Source of the DNA: Adiantum capillus-veneris | Taxonomy: Eukaryota > Streptophyta > Polypodiopsida > Polypodiales > Pteridaceae | Direction of reading: 5' to 3' | DNA length: 64,000 bases | Assembly: GCA_014529385.2 (NCBI GenBank) | Contig: CM043963.1 | Coordinates: forward strand, 108,070,412 to 108,134,411 | Shown here: one piece after another, positions 51,428 to 62,576 of the stretch | Position numbering within the stretch: the first letter of the stretch is position 1 | Layout of the letters: every line of letters starts with the position of its first letter | Notes under the pieces: model-generated | Seen by the model: only the letters and a program-made list of their open reading frames with translations | What the model was told of the DNA's origin: nothing | Databases searched by the model: none | Translations under genes and position numbers: made by a program

Positions 51428-52331
51428 TGTTCCCTACTGCGGAACATGACTTGCACCGCGTGTATCGGGGCGGTGGGATCCCGACGCCATAGTGTCGTGC
51501 TAGCCGTCTGTGTGTGGATCTGAGTTGCGTGGGTGAGTGAGTGCGCTTTGTAATGTAGGGTGAGCACTCCTGTGCACTCTCACTGCAAAGGGTGATGTGC
51601 TCGAGCTCTACTAGGCCAGTGACTGCGCGCACAGAAAAGCTCTCTCTCTAGCTCTCTCACTAGTGCAATGACCAAATGAGGTCCCCAAATGGCCTATATA
51701 CCCACAGGTTTCCGTGACTTACCTTGACACTTGATTCTGAGCATACCATTGTGTAGCATATTCCGTGACATGCAAAATTGACTGTATACATCACATGCTT
51801 TGCTTGACGACGCTCTTCTCTAGTCTTTGACATCTTCAAGCTCTTGCCGTTAAGTGGCCATTCGGGCGTTCTTTTCCGATTCTGTCATTTGACCACTCCT
51901 TAGAAACCTCTTCACTTGTACCTTCGGCGTTTGAAGTCCGTTTCTAATTTGGAGCTTCCAGCAAATTTTATGGTTTTTTCAAAAGAAATTGAAGAAAAAT
52001 AAGGAAAATTAAAGAAAAATGTCAAAATTGACAAAAAAAAACACGAATAAAGCTCATCAACACACTTTAGCACATTTGCTCAACTTTTTTCATGATAACA
52101 CCTTTTGGACTCCATTTGAGCTCTGAATTCTCCTAGTTAGTGCCTGGAAAGTGCATTTTGGGCTCGTTTTGGCTCAAAAAGGCAAAAAATTTCAAGAAAA
52201 CAACCATACACACACGCCGCGCGACATCACACGAAGCCCAATGTGTTCTCGAGACATTAGATTTTAAAAATTGAAAAACAATCCTCCTCACGGTTGACCT
52301 GTCCATCACTCGTGACTCCCCCCCACTTAAT
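51428..52331 (-). promoter_or_regulatory. Spacer with internal polypurine tract and TATA box before the unknown ORFs
   Basis: Minus strand: ATTAAGTGGGGGGGAG at 52316-52331, then about 620 bp non-coding, then GTATATAGGCC at 51691-51701 about 270 bp before the ORF a ATG. This is compatible with a separate promoter for ORFs a-d or with the remains of an LTR. No primer site is seen at its end. Confidence 0.4.
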
Positions 52332-53293
52332 CGAAGCACTACGTGCGACAACGTGGTTGTTGTAGGAGTGTGTCGGGTACGAAGCTCGTGTCTATGCAAG
52401 GTCTTGAGTGACCCTATGTATGCGTACACAGATCATGCATGTTAAACCATATGCTGTGCAAGAATGGGTCATGGACGATGTTTCCATGGGCTGTCGATGG
52501 CGAAGCTCTATCCCATCCTATTCTAATTGATTATGTACAATGTAGGCGATGTCTTTGGTGCTTTGTCACTAGAATGACCTTGAAGATCATGGTGTCATAG
52601 GGATACGTTGATATCCTTGCTTCTTCCGAACTCTCTCTTGCCAGGGTTGTGATGGCAACTTCACATATCCTTGTTGGTGACGAACCATTTGTAACCATGA
52701 CTTTGTTGGCAGTAACATTGAGCTCCATCCGAATAGCTTACGCTACAATTCCATAGCTTGATACCAAATCGTCTTTTTGCTTGGAATCGCCACGTCTACC
52801 CTTGCTGTGTTTTGTATGAGAACAAAACTCACTTTCTTCACCCATATCTTGCTATGCATCTTGGGTTTCTTTAGTATTTGCATGTCTCGCTTTACTCCTT
52901 GAGAACTGTTGTGTGTTGTCTTTGATGGCTTTTGCGACATTAGCGTTTTGGGAACCCAACTCATACCATTATAAGCCGGATGAATTAGACTCTTGGGAAC
53001 CCACTTCATCTAGTGTTTCCCCTTTGGGTATTCTTCGTGTGTTCTTCGTGTCAGCTTTTTTGTTGTTTCCTGCTTCGTCAAGCTTTGCACTTCATCCTTT
53101 CTGATCCAAACCTGTGTACCACTATGAGTTCGTGTGTTTCTAGACTTTGCTTGCTCTTTGGGTTTGGTATTCTTGGCATTTGTCTTTGCTTGTTTCTGCA
53201 TAGCCGTGTATCTTTTCTTTTCCAAATCCATTGCTCTTTTCGCGCGGCTATGCTTGGCTTCTTGATTGTCTGCTTTTCTTTCTCAGTCTTTGC
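52332..53293 (-). pseudogene. Decayed continuation after the I pol stop
   Basis: Several short frames between stops, Lys/Gln/Ser-rich, for example ELNVTANKVMVTNGSSPTRI in 52728-52531. The composition matches the basic C-terminus of the 858-codon ORF, suggesting that the protein was once longer. No domain recognised. Confidence 0.35.
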
Positions 53294-55870
53294 TTAATTG
53301 GGAGTCGTGTGAGTCGTGGATTTGACATTTTTTTTGCTGGATTTCTTTACCCATATCCACTTCCCTTTTGCCGCGACTCTTTCTGGTAGTTCTTTTTCTT
53401 GTTTATCAGTGTGAGTTGTGATTTGCTTGTTAGTCCCTGTTGCTAGTGTAGTTTTTTTTTCCTTTGTGGAGTCTTGTGGTGAATCCGATGCCTCTTTTGC
53501 CTGTGCTTCTGGTAATGGCAGCACTTGTGGACCATAGAATTGAGTTGGAGTCACCAGATCCACCCACTTGTGTTGTCCATCTACCTTGCAGTGTACTGAC
53601 CTTTCCCCCCAATTGAAGTAACAGTCGTATTTCGCTTGCCATGTCCTTCCCAAAATGATAGGCACGTCCTGCAACTTAGGTTGGGTGACAAAGAACTCGT
53701 CCCCACAGGTTAGGTCACCAACATTTATCATCAAATCGCAAGCACCTAATGCAGTGGACCTATGTCTTGAATAATCCTGAAATTGTAACACCGTAGGACA
53801 TACAGACATGTCATTCAAACACCCATACAGTTCATGTGAAATGGTATTACCATCTGCTCTTGTATCTATGAATGCATGTGTTTGCAATTGATTATTTACT
53901 GTGACCTCAATGAAAGGCAGAGGTGCATCTACTAGCGAATCATCTATGAACTCTATCTTGTAACGCTTTCCTACACCTTCCTTGAGTGGAATTGCTTTTT
54001 TGCGTTTTTGAGCCCGAATTTTTGCCTCCTCTTGAGCTAACTCAATTGTAAGACGCTTCTTCTCCTGTCTCCACTTTGCTTTGTGCAACTTAGCTAGTTG
54101 CTCGTTGGTCAGTGGCATATGATACTTCTTTATACGATAGCCACTGATCCAATTCGGCATCTGCTCTCCATCTAGAGTTGAAAGCCTGACTGCGCCTCCT
54201 GAAGACAATTGACTAATCACGTAAGGACCTCGTCCGCGCTTGGTGAACTTCTTGGCAAACTCCTTCAGAGTGTATACTAACACCAGATCACCTAGCTTGA
54301 ACTGCCTTGTGATGATATGATCATCGTGAAATTGCTTCTGTCTTCGCTTCAAAGCGTACATTCTTGCGACTGCTTTCAGTCTAGTCTCATCAAGCTTTTC
54401 TAGCTCTTCTATTCGTTCTGACAACTCATGTCGTGTCCATTCTAGTTCTTTTGCAACACGTAGGGTTGGCATTAGGAACTCCATTGGCAGTATGGAATCC
54501 AACCCAAAAACCATGTTGAAGGGAGTCGTACCAATTGCCGTTTTATAAGCAACCCTGTAAGCCCACAGAACAGATGGCAGTTTCATTTCCCAATCTGTCT
54601 TCGTATCACTGACAATCTTCTTGAGCACTGTACACATAATTTTGTTCGTGCTTTCTGCTTGACCATTCGCTTGGGGATGATAGGGAGCTGACTTCTTATG
54701 TATCACCATGAACTCGCTAAGCAAGTTCTCAATGACTTCATTTAAGAAGTGTGTACCCCTATCGCTGACTATCTCTATCGGCAACCCGTATCTTGTGAAG
54801 ACATTTTCATACAAAAACTTCGCGGTGGTGTATGCATCATTCTTCACCATTGCTTTGGCTTCTACCCATTTGGTAACATAATCTGTTGCGACAATGATGT
54901 ACTCTGCATGTGTACGCATTGCTGCAGGATGAATAGGACCTACTAAGTCTATTCCCCACTTAGCAAACGCTCTTGCTCCCATCATTGGTCTGAGAGGCAT
55001 CTCATCCCTCCGGACAGGAACCTTGGCTCTGTGACACTCTTCACAACTTTTTACATACATCGTGGCGTCTTGAAATAATGTCGGCCACCAAAGGCCTGCT
55101 CTCATGATCGCTTTTGCCGTTACATCCGCTGAGAAATGTCCACCTGGGACTCCTGAATGAGCGTGCTCCAACACGGAAACATACTCGCTTTCTAGAACAC
55201 AAATTCTTAGGGTTCCATCTTTTTCACGATGGTAAAGTTGGTTGGCAATGACAGTAAAATCATTCGCTTGTTTCTGCAGATATCTTTGCCTAACTTTACT
55301 CATGTGCTCTGGAAACGTTTTGTTTTGCAGATACTCCACTATGGTTTTAGCCCAATTAGGTGCAAGAGTGTTGATTTGGAATAGGGTAATGGCATTTGTC
55401 TCGATCGGTTGCTTCCCTAACCCGCATGTACACTCCCGCACTCTTTTATACATATCCTGTCTCATTGTGGGACAATAGACACCCATTCTTTCCAACCTTC
55501 GCAATGTCTGCTCTGGAGAGAGATGAATGTTGCCAATTGCCACGTGAGCTCTTTCAAGATATGGTTCTGCGCTACTAGGGTCTATGCAAAGACGCAATAT
55601 TTGGTCTTGCCATTGCTTGTACAAACAACCTGCCAGCATACTAAAGTTTCTGGATTTCTCTACTTGAGCCAAATTTGCGTCAATTGACGAAGTTAATTGG
55701 AGCTTGCCCAACGTCAACAATGGCACAATATCTTTGCTCCAACTTGATACCATGTCAATATTAAACAGATATGCATCTGGTAGATCATCCTGAATTCCTG
55801 TAGCTGGTTCTTTATTGGTCAATCTAGAAAGGTGGTCAGCTCTCTGATGAGTCACACCCTTCTTTACCAC
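53294..55870 (-). CDS. Integrase polyprotein of element I with doubled HHCC module and second retropepsin-like domain
   Basis: 858 codons, intact. The end of RNase H (ADHLSRL, residues 11-17) is followed by two HHCC modules: H109, H116, C147, C149 and H238, H245, C276, C279. The DDE core has D308 (WGIDLVGPIH), D370 (IVSDRGTHF) and E406 (NGQAESTNK), a D-35-E spacing. A GPF-like region (GRGPYVISQL, 547) and a basic linker (about 595-630) follow. A retropepsin-like domain follows at about 637-765 with IDTRADGN (D669) and IILGRTW (738-744). There is no chromodomain. The ORF lies in the same frame as 56485-55886, separated by one TAA. Confidence 0.85.
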   Translation of the reverse strand: MVKKGVTHQRADHLSRLTNKEPATGIQDDLPDAYLFNIDMVSSWSKDIVPLLTLGKLQLTSSIDANLAQVEKSRNFSMLAGCLYKQWQDQILRLCIDPSSAEPYLERAHVAIGNIHLSPEQTLRRLERMGVYCPTMRQDMYKRVRECTCGLGKQPIETNAITLFQINTLAPNWAKTIVEYLQNKTFPEHMSKVRQRYLQKQANDFTVIANQLYHREKDGTLRICVLESEYVSVLEHAHSGVPGGHFSADVTAKAIMRAGLWWPTLFQDATMYVKSCEECHRAKVPVRRDEMPLRPMMGARAFAKWGIDLVGPIHPAAMRTHAEYIIVATDYVTKWVEAKAMVKNDAYTTAKFLYENVFTRYGLPIEIVSDRGTHFLNEVIENLLSEFMVIHKKSAPYHPQANGQAESTNKIMCTVLKKIVSDTKTDWEMKLPSVLWAYRVAYKTAIGTTPFNMVFGLDSILPMEFLMPTLRVAKELEWTRHELSERIEELEKLDETRLKAVARMYALKRRQKQFHDDHIITRQFKLGDLVLVYTLKEFAKKFTKRGRGPYVISQLSSGGAVRLSTLDGEQMPNWISGYRIKKYHMPLTNEQLAKLHKAKWRQEKKRLTIELAQEEAKIRAQKRKKAIPLKEGVGKRYKIEFIDDSLVDAPLPFIEVTVNNQLQTHAFIDTRADGNTISHELYGCLNDMSVCPTVLQFQDYSRHRSTALGACDLMINVGDLTCGDEFFVTQPKLQDVPIILGRTWQAKYDCYFNWGERSVHCKVDGQHKWVDLVTPTQFYGPQVLPLPEAQAKEASDSPQDSTKEKKTTLATGTNKQITTHTDKQEKELPERVAAKGKWIWVKKSSKKNVKSTTHTTPN

Positions 55871-55885
55871 TACCGTAAAGTCAAA

Positions 55886-58269
55886 TTATAGCAGTATAAG
55901 AAACCATCGCACTATTCGTCCTGTTTGGCAAGGTTTGTTCACTAGATATAACAATGCTTGGTGGTCAGTATAAAAAACAAACTTATTGGCCAACAGATAG
56001 TGTCTGAATTTCTTAACCGCATATACCATTGCTAGTCCTTCGCGTTCCGTAGTCGTATAGTTGCGTTCTGCACTTATAAGTTGTCGACTAGCGTATGAGA
56101 TAGGAAAATCCATGTTATGCTCTCCTGGTTGTGTTAAGACACATCCAATAGCGAAGTTTGAAGCATCTACATGAACATGGAAGATCTTTCTCCAATCTGG
56201 TGCTCTCAAAATGGGTGCTGTTATCAAAGACGACTTAAGCTTTTCAAAATCTTCATCACACTCTGGCGTCCAGTTGAATTCTACTATCAAGGCATAAAGA
56301 GGTCTGGCAATTATGGCGAACTGAAATATGAATCTGCGATAGTAGCCACAGTGTCCCATAAAAGACTGGACATCTTTTGCTTTCTGAGGCTTTGGCATGT
56401 TTACGATAGCTGCTATTTTCTCTTCGTCTGTAGAAATGCAATTTTCCGAGACGATATGTCCCAATATCTTTCCCTGTCTAACCATGAAGGGTTAAGACAT
56501 AGCCTGTAAATTCGACACTTCTCAAACACTTGTCGCAATTTTTGTAGATGATCCCTTCTCTCTTTGGAATTAACGCACAAGTCATCTACGTACACCTCCA
56601 AGAAGTCTCGGAGAAATTCTTTGAAGATGTGACACATTAGTCTCTGGAAGGTTGCAGGTGCATTGGTTAGACCAAATGGCATAACCCTATATGCAAATGT
56701 CCCCCATTTTGTAGCAAATGCTGTCTTATGTTGATCCCAGGGATGAATGGACAATTGGTTGTATCCCGAAAATCCATCCAGAAAGCTATACGCTTTCTTT
56801 CCTGCTACTCTCTCCAAGACATGATCCGTGATCGGTAGAGGATAGTGATCTCTAATAGTTGCAGCGTTCACCTTTTTGAGATTTACGCAAACCCGCAATT
56901 TACCGTTCTTCTTAGGCACCACCACGATTGGTGAGACCCATTCCGTATGCTCGATCTCATAGATAAAACCTGCATCTTTTAGTTTATCAATCTCCTCCTT
57001 AATTTTGGCTGCAAAGTTATCATTATACGAGTATGGACGTTGTTTGCTCGGTTTTGCATCTTCTCTCATAGGGATGGTATGCTGACAGACTGCTGCATCC
57101 ACGCCTTTCAGATCCTTGATCGACCATGCAAACACATCTCTAAACTCTTTCAATAACTTGATCAGGTCATCTTCTTCTTCAGGAGTCAAATCATTCGCAA
57201 TATACATTGGTCTTGACTCTTCTCCTGGTTCCGCAATGTCTATCTTCTTGGCGACTTCGGGACCATCGTAAGACACCCCTTCTTGTCCTCTTCTCTCTGG
57301 AGCCTGAGCCATGATTTTTCTCTCTTCCACCGTATACTTCTTGTAATGAGAGGGCATACTAATTACATCCATCTTTCTTTTCTCTGTTTCCTCATAACTA
57401 GACTCTGATTCTGTGCTCCACCTGTGAAGACTAGCCTCCTCGAGTTTCTCGGTGGTTTTATTTTGTTTCTGTTTTTGCTTCTTTGTCATCTCTTTCATTT
57501 TGTTCTTTGCTTTTTCCTGTTTCCTCGACATCCTACTTGCCAAGGTTGTTTGCAGATGCATCGAATATAATCCGGTTACACGATCCTTGATGCAATCTTC
57601 TGCATTGACCAAAGCCAAGTATGCTTTTGAGTTAGCCAGATCCGGAATAGGACCGGAGTCTTCCCATTGTTCCCCTTGTTTTTCTTTGACTTTTACAGGT
57701 TTTTGTGTTCGCTTCTCAACTCTTTTGTCTTTGCGCTTTCGCTCTAGAACATTTCTGCGTCTTTTAGTCTTATTCTGGTTCTTTAGAGATGCTTCATTAT
57801 CCCATTTAAACGAAATTTCCATACCATCTCTTCTCCGCAGTCTGGGATTCGCAACAACACTAATTCTATCGTCGTCAAGGAAAGAGTCGTCAGATGCGTC
57901 GTAACATTCCGCTTGTTCAACCTCTAGACTAATCCCTGACTCGAACCCTTCTTCCCTGGTCTTAGATTCCATTTCGAAGGATGAGATCTCATTTCTGGCT
58001 CTCAGCTGTTTGATGTCCGTGACATATCTCTTGCCGTCAAAGACAACTTGAGTTATTTTGGACATGTCTGCGCCTGGTCCCTCCATTTCTATACTCTCAT
58101 CTCTACTCCCCGAGTTCTCTGAATGAATTCCCTGTAAAGATCTATTCCTCTCTAGATCGCTTCCTGAAAGTTCTTCCAGGATGACACTCACCATATTAAT
58201 AGATCTTATGTCGTATCCCTCTTCGTCGCAATGTCTGGTTGCATGGATCTTGTCCACACACACATCCAA
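55886..58269 (-). pseudogene. Reverse transcriptase and RNase H of element I
   Basis: 58269-56413: a long linker with Lys/Glu-rich helices, then RT ([73 protein letters not shown] with intact YVDD). A frameshift at about 56490 moves to 56485-55886: thumb/connection (ILGHIVSENCISTDEEKI) and RNase H (FHVHVDASNFAIGCVL, YTTTEREGLAMVYAV, TDHQALLYLV). A TAA at 55886-55888 is the only stop before the integrase ORF. Near-intact. Confidence 0.87.
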
Positions 58270-58311
58270 TGTGGCAAGGATGTCCTGCCACCCATAAGGC
58301 TCAAATTGATG

Positions 58312-59689
58312 TTATGGAAATGGCTCTGCAATGTAGTCGTCAGAACTCTTTTCACTCTTTTCTTCTGCAATGTCGTCGTCTCTTGGATCGCAAAACCATA
58401 CTGGCTTGTCTTGAATTAACCAAGATGGCGTTATTTCTTCTGCTGTGGTTGACACTAAGTCTCGCACTGGAGTGTTGACAACGTCTCTAAACGAATGATC
58501 CCTAAGATAAATCCTCATGGTAGCATTAGGCTGTCTAAGGTACAAGTAGTTATAGCCCCAATCTTGAATCATTTTCAACTGCCGCATGAATGGGCGTCCT
58601 AGGATGATTTCATAGTTGGGTTTCTTCCCGAAGTCCACCACCGCAAAGGTGTGGTTCATACTCAATGTTGCATGAAGAAACAATGACTTTCTCTAGCAAC
58701 CCTAAAGGTTGTTCGACATAGCCGTCTGCCAACTGTAATTTCAACCTAGTTTTCCTGATGGCTGGTTTGTCCCATGCTTCCCATACTTGCTTGGTAGCTA
58801 TAGCAATTCCTGCACCACTGTCCATTATTGCTAGACTCGTGTGCTCTTCATAGGTTACAGGTAAAGTAGTATTCCCGTCCTCTCCTTCACAGTAGTCACC
58901 CACTTTGTTGATTGGAACAGGCTCACACTTTGATCCTTTCCTTTTCTCTGACTTGGTATCCATGTCCGGAGTCTGATCAGGCACTTTCATACCCAGTTTC
59001 TCCAAACCTATGAGCACCTCTTTCCACAGTTGTGGTCTGATCTTCAAGACATCCGCCAAGGGTAGCGTTACTTTCACTTTCGTTGACAACAATGCTTGAC
59101 GATTGTCGGTGTCCAATACTTTAGGTGATTTCTTATATTGAGTGGGAACTTTGCGAATGTCCGATTTGACCTCATAGTCTCCCACGAAAGAAGGCAAAGT
59201 CCTTACAGAATTAGCCTTGCTTCCCTTTTCATGTCTCGATTCACCTGAGTCTGATCTAGGAGTTTCTCCATGCTCAACACATGGTTTGTCTAGATCCACT
59301 TCTATGATTGGTGCATCCTCTTGTGGAATTTCCTTGCATTTCTCGTCTCTAATCTCATTCCATAAGGTCTGCATCCAATTCTCTGATTCCTCTGGCGATA
59401 CACTATCTGGTACCATCATTGGTGTGCTCTTTTCTTTTGTTTTCGGGTATTTGGTCACTGGCTTTTCCGCAGAAGTATCTTCGACCAAAGCCTCAGTGGT
59501 TGTTTTGTCCAGATTCTTTTTCGCTTTGCGTTTCCTCCTAGAGTTCTTCGTTGTTTTGGTTTCACCTACTTCCTTCGTCTCTGCGTTTTTGTCATCTTTT
59601 GTTTCTACAAGCTTCGCGGACTCTGACTTAGTCGGAATTGCCTGTCTCTCTAGTGCAGCCTGAATTACCTCTATCATTTTCTGGAACAC
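58312..59689 (-). pseudogene. Protease of element I
   Basis: 59689-58610 holds a Lys/Glu-rich segment and then the retropepsin start (TSLAIMDSGAGIAIATKQVW, canonical DSGA at about 58825). A frameshift near 58650 passes to 58683-58312, which has the end of the domain (YEIILGRPFMRQLKMIQDW). A TGA at 58312 separates it in frame from the RT ORF. This is the normal protease, between gag and RT. Confidence 0.8.
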
Positions 59690-59695
59690 CTCCAG

Positions 59696-60667
59696 TCATT
59701 TCGTTTCCAACAAGGGATCCGGGTAACTCCTGTATCTTTCTTCTAGGGTATCGTTTGGTTTTAGCCTTGCTTGATATGCATCCATCATGGCCTTTAATGG
59801 CTGAGCCATCTTATCTGCTAGGACTGACCCTACTTCGTATGCTCTCTGTTTCACTTCCTCATGAACCTCGCTTTTCATGGTTTCAGCTTCCTTTTGTTTC
59901 TTCCTTGCTTCAGTTCTTTTTTGTCTTCTAGCTCTCCAGTAGTTACGTCTAGCCAGTTTCTCTGTTTCGCTAGTCAGGATAGCTGCTTCGGTTGGATCTT
60001 CCCCTTTTTCTTTGGCTTGGGCACGGGTTAACACATCTACTGGCACAACGTCAGTGTTTTCTTCTCCACTGCTTGTCGAGATTTCTACCGTGACCGAGTT
60101 CAATGTTGTTTTCTTCTTAAATTCCGGATTTTGTGGACAATCTGCAACCAAATGCTTGATACCACATTCCAAGCAGTATCGCACCAGCATAGGCACAGTG
60201 TTTCCGTCTACCGCTCTTGGCTGTTTTGGATCGGGACAATCTCTGATCAAATGATCTCCTCCACAGTTATAGCATGGTCCCAAAGGTGCGTTCGGCGCTC
60301 TTTTTGCATAAGCGTTAGGCTGCTGAGCCGGCCTCCCTTGTCCTGCTATGAACATGAGCGTATTCAAGTCCATATTGTATTGACCTTCATTATACCCTAT
60401 TGGTGGAGGTCTCCATGTTTCCGCTGGATCCGTTTTCCAAAACTTTTCCGTTTCTACATAAGGTGTTACTGGCACTAAGGCTTTCGCGTATTGATCCTCT
60501 TCCTCAGGATTGTACAAGCGCACAGCTGCAGCGGCACCCGGAGGTAATGGTTGCCTTTCCAGTACTGGCTTAGCCATATCCCCTGCTGCTACACCTGCTT
60601 GCTTCATAGCTTGCTCCCTCATGTGTCGTATTCTATTGTAACACTCTTTTGTCTCATGGTTTCCCAT
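59696..60667 (-). pseudogene. Zinc-knuckle half of the element I Gag
   Basis: Two CCHC knuckles, CYNCGGDHLIRDC at about 60270 and CLECGIKHLVADC at about 60160, in a Pro-rich then basic context. It is the continuation of the upstream gag frame after a frameshift near 60660 (KWETM in one frame, MGNHETKECY in the other). Confidence 0.75.
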
Positions 60668-61938
60668 TTATTATGAAAGTCACACCACAATGACGGTTTG
60701 CCATCTGGTCGCACCATCTTCGGCTTGGGTAAACATTGAGCAGTGGGGTGATTGCCTCCACACACTCCATAGACATATGGTCTATCCGGTCTCCAATACT
60801 GTTCGTGAACTCGTGGTGGTTGCGTCACAAACATCTGCCGCATTTTCTCAACCACTTCTTTAGTTATTTCCTCGACTTGAATTTGCACTGACTTGTGATC
60901 CTCTTCTTTGGCACTATGTATACTCTTGACATCATTGCAGTTGTCTTCATAATCAATCGCATCATGGCTGCACTGATCGAGATCAACGTGATGTTTCATG
61001 TACAGAGTCTTATACATTGCCTTGTCTAACAAACCTTCTAAGAAGATGGATATGAGTCTAGGTTGTGTCGGTCTCTCGTTTTGTGGACATCTAGCCAGAT
61101 ATTTCTTTAACCTAGCCGCACAATCCCTCATCGACTCTCCCTTCTCTTGTTTGAACCCGTACAAGCTTGATAGCTCATCGTGCTTCATTCCCGTCTTGGA
61201 GAATTCCGTAATGAATTCCCTCTCAAGCTCTTCTAGGCTGTAAAAGCTCTCCAAGTTCAGAGTTTGAAACCACTGAACAGCCTTTCCTTCTAGGGTTAAT
61301 CCAAATCCCTCTATCAACGTGTGTAAGTCCTGAACGTGTTCGGCTCTAGCAAACTGCCTGACTCTTGCCAAGTGATCATGAGGATCACCTGATCCGTTGT
61401 AAGCTTTCACTCCTTTCTGGAAATGGCTTGGTCTTACTCTCCTGGAGTGTTCTGCAAATCGATTCGCAAAAGGATTCCATGAACCCATCGTTGGAGGTTC
61501 TCGTCCTAGCCTATGGTCGTATGGCATTCCTGACTCTCTCATAGTCGCATTGCCATCCCTAAACGCACTTACTGGTGGATTCACATGCATTGAAGCACTT
61601 CTAGCTGGCGGTACCCATGGTGGTGGTGGATATGATGTATGAAAAGTCGCTCCAGGTCTAGAACTAGCTTGACCTGACATGGCACTTGTACTCGGAAATT
61701 CTGGTGCAAGAGGTCTTCGAAGACTTGCACTCGATGTTCTTGCAAATTCATTGAACTTGTCGTTCCTACTTGGTGAGTCCACTCTCGTTGCGAATTCTAC
61801 AGGAATTCCGTTGTATGTCGATGCTCTCACTTGCTGTGCATCCAATCCTTCGTACTGACCACCATTGCAGTCAAAGAAGGCAAAATATGGTTTGCCAGTC
61901 TCTAATCCGCAAGTGTACATATACAGCTTTTGGCTCAA
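60619..61938 (-). CDS. Gag core of element I
   Basis: 439 codons counted from the ORF1 stop, without its own ATG at the junction; the first ATG codons are a few residues in (MYTCGLETG). The retrotransposon Gag core is at about residues 165-330 (RVRPSHFQKGVKAYNGSGDP, GKAVQWFQTLNLESF, EFITEFSKTGMKHDELSSLY, DCAARLKKYLARC). A degenerate knuckle (VCGGNHPTAQC) lies near the C-terminus. Confidence 0.78.
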   Translation of the reverse strand: MSQKLYMYTCGLETGKPYFAFFDCNGGQYEGLDAQQVRASTYNGIPVEFATRVDSPSRNDKFNEFARTSSASLRRPLAPEFPSTSAMSGQASSRPGATFHTSYPPPPWVPPARSASMHVNPPVSAFRDGNATMRESGMPYDHRLGREPPTMGSWNPFANRFAEHSRRVRPSHFQKGVKAYNGSGDPHDHLARVRQFARAEHVQDLHTLIEGFGLTLEGKAVQWFQTLNLESFYSLEELEREFITEFSKTGMKHDELSSLYGFKQEKGESMRDCAARLKKYLARCPQNERPTQPRLISIFLEGLLDKAMYKTLYMKHHVDLDQCSHDAIDYEDNCNDVKSIHSAKEEDHKSVQIQVEEITKEVVEKMRQMFVTQPPRVHEQYWRPDRPYVYGVCGGNHPTAQCLPKPKMVRPDGKPSLWCDFHNKWETMRQKSVTIEYDT

Positions 61939-62576
61939 TGGTTAACTTCAGTCATTGCCATTGGTCTCTTGGCGTAATACACCATGTTGTCACCGCTTTG
62001 TCGTCGGTAAACTATCTTAGTTAGATCATCCGTCGGCACTAAAGTCACATACCAACTTGCCACTAGCTTTCCTATTTCATTGTCTAAGAATGGATCTCTG
62101 TCTTGCACGGTTTCCTCTCGAAACGCATTGACAAGCACTCCAAACTTATCGACTCTCTCTGGTTCATCAGTCAATACATAACTTGCACCATCTATGGCGA
62201 TGTAAGTGTTGTTTCCTTGGAAATTTACCATTGGTGCTTGATTGAACTCCGTAGGATGGGTTTCAACCTTCACAGCCCAACGATTATAAGGATCCTGGAA
62301 CAACTTCGCACCATACTCATTCGTCTTGACATAAACCAGACAGATGGTGTACGGATTCCGTGAACTCTCTGGTCTTCCATCCGCATTCATGTTCATGTCC
62401 ATCGACATGCTTGAGCTAGTCGTGGATAGGATTTCTACCTCCTCTAGGATTGGCTCTAGATGTGCAGGAAAGTTCGAGATACTCTCCTCCGAAGATTTTC
62501 CGCTTTTTGTGCTTGGCACACTAGCTCCTCCCGTAGCGTAGTAAGTCCCTGATCTCAAATACATATAGACACACAA
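61935..62576 (-). CDS. ORF1 of element I, upstream of gag
   Basis: 213 codons, starting MCVYMYLRSGTYYATGG. The LRSG motif matches ORF1 of H. The middle part is Ser-rich, then a structured segment follows (YTICLVYVKTNEYGAKLFQD, RWAVKVETHPTEF, IDGASYVLTDEPERVDKFGV). Its TGA overlaps the gag frame (CATTGAGCC), parallel to the H arrangement. Function unknown. Confidence 0.6.
   Translation of the reverse strand: MCVYMYLRSGTYYATGGASVPSTKSGKSSEESISNFPAHLEPILEEVEILSTTSSSMSMDMNMNADGRPESSRNPYTICLVYVKTNEYGAKLFQDPYNRWAVKVETHPTEFNQAPMVNFQGNNTYIAIDGASYVLTDEPERVDKFGVLVNAFREETVQDRDPFLDNEIGKLVASWYVTLVPTDDLTKIVYRRQSGDNMVYYAKRPMAMTEVNH

Noticed and set aside
57452-57904. Plus-strand ORF of 150 codons with Phe/Ser-rich sequence
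   Set aside because: Antisense shadow of the Lys/Glu-rich linker of the I RT ORF.
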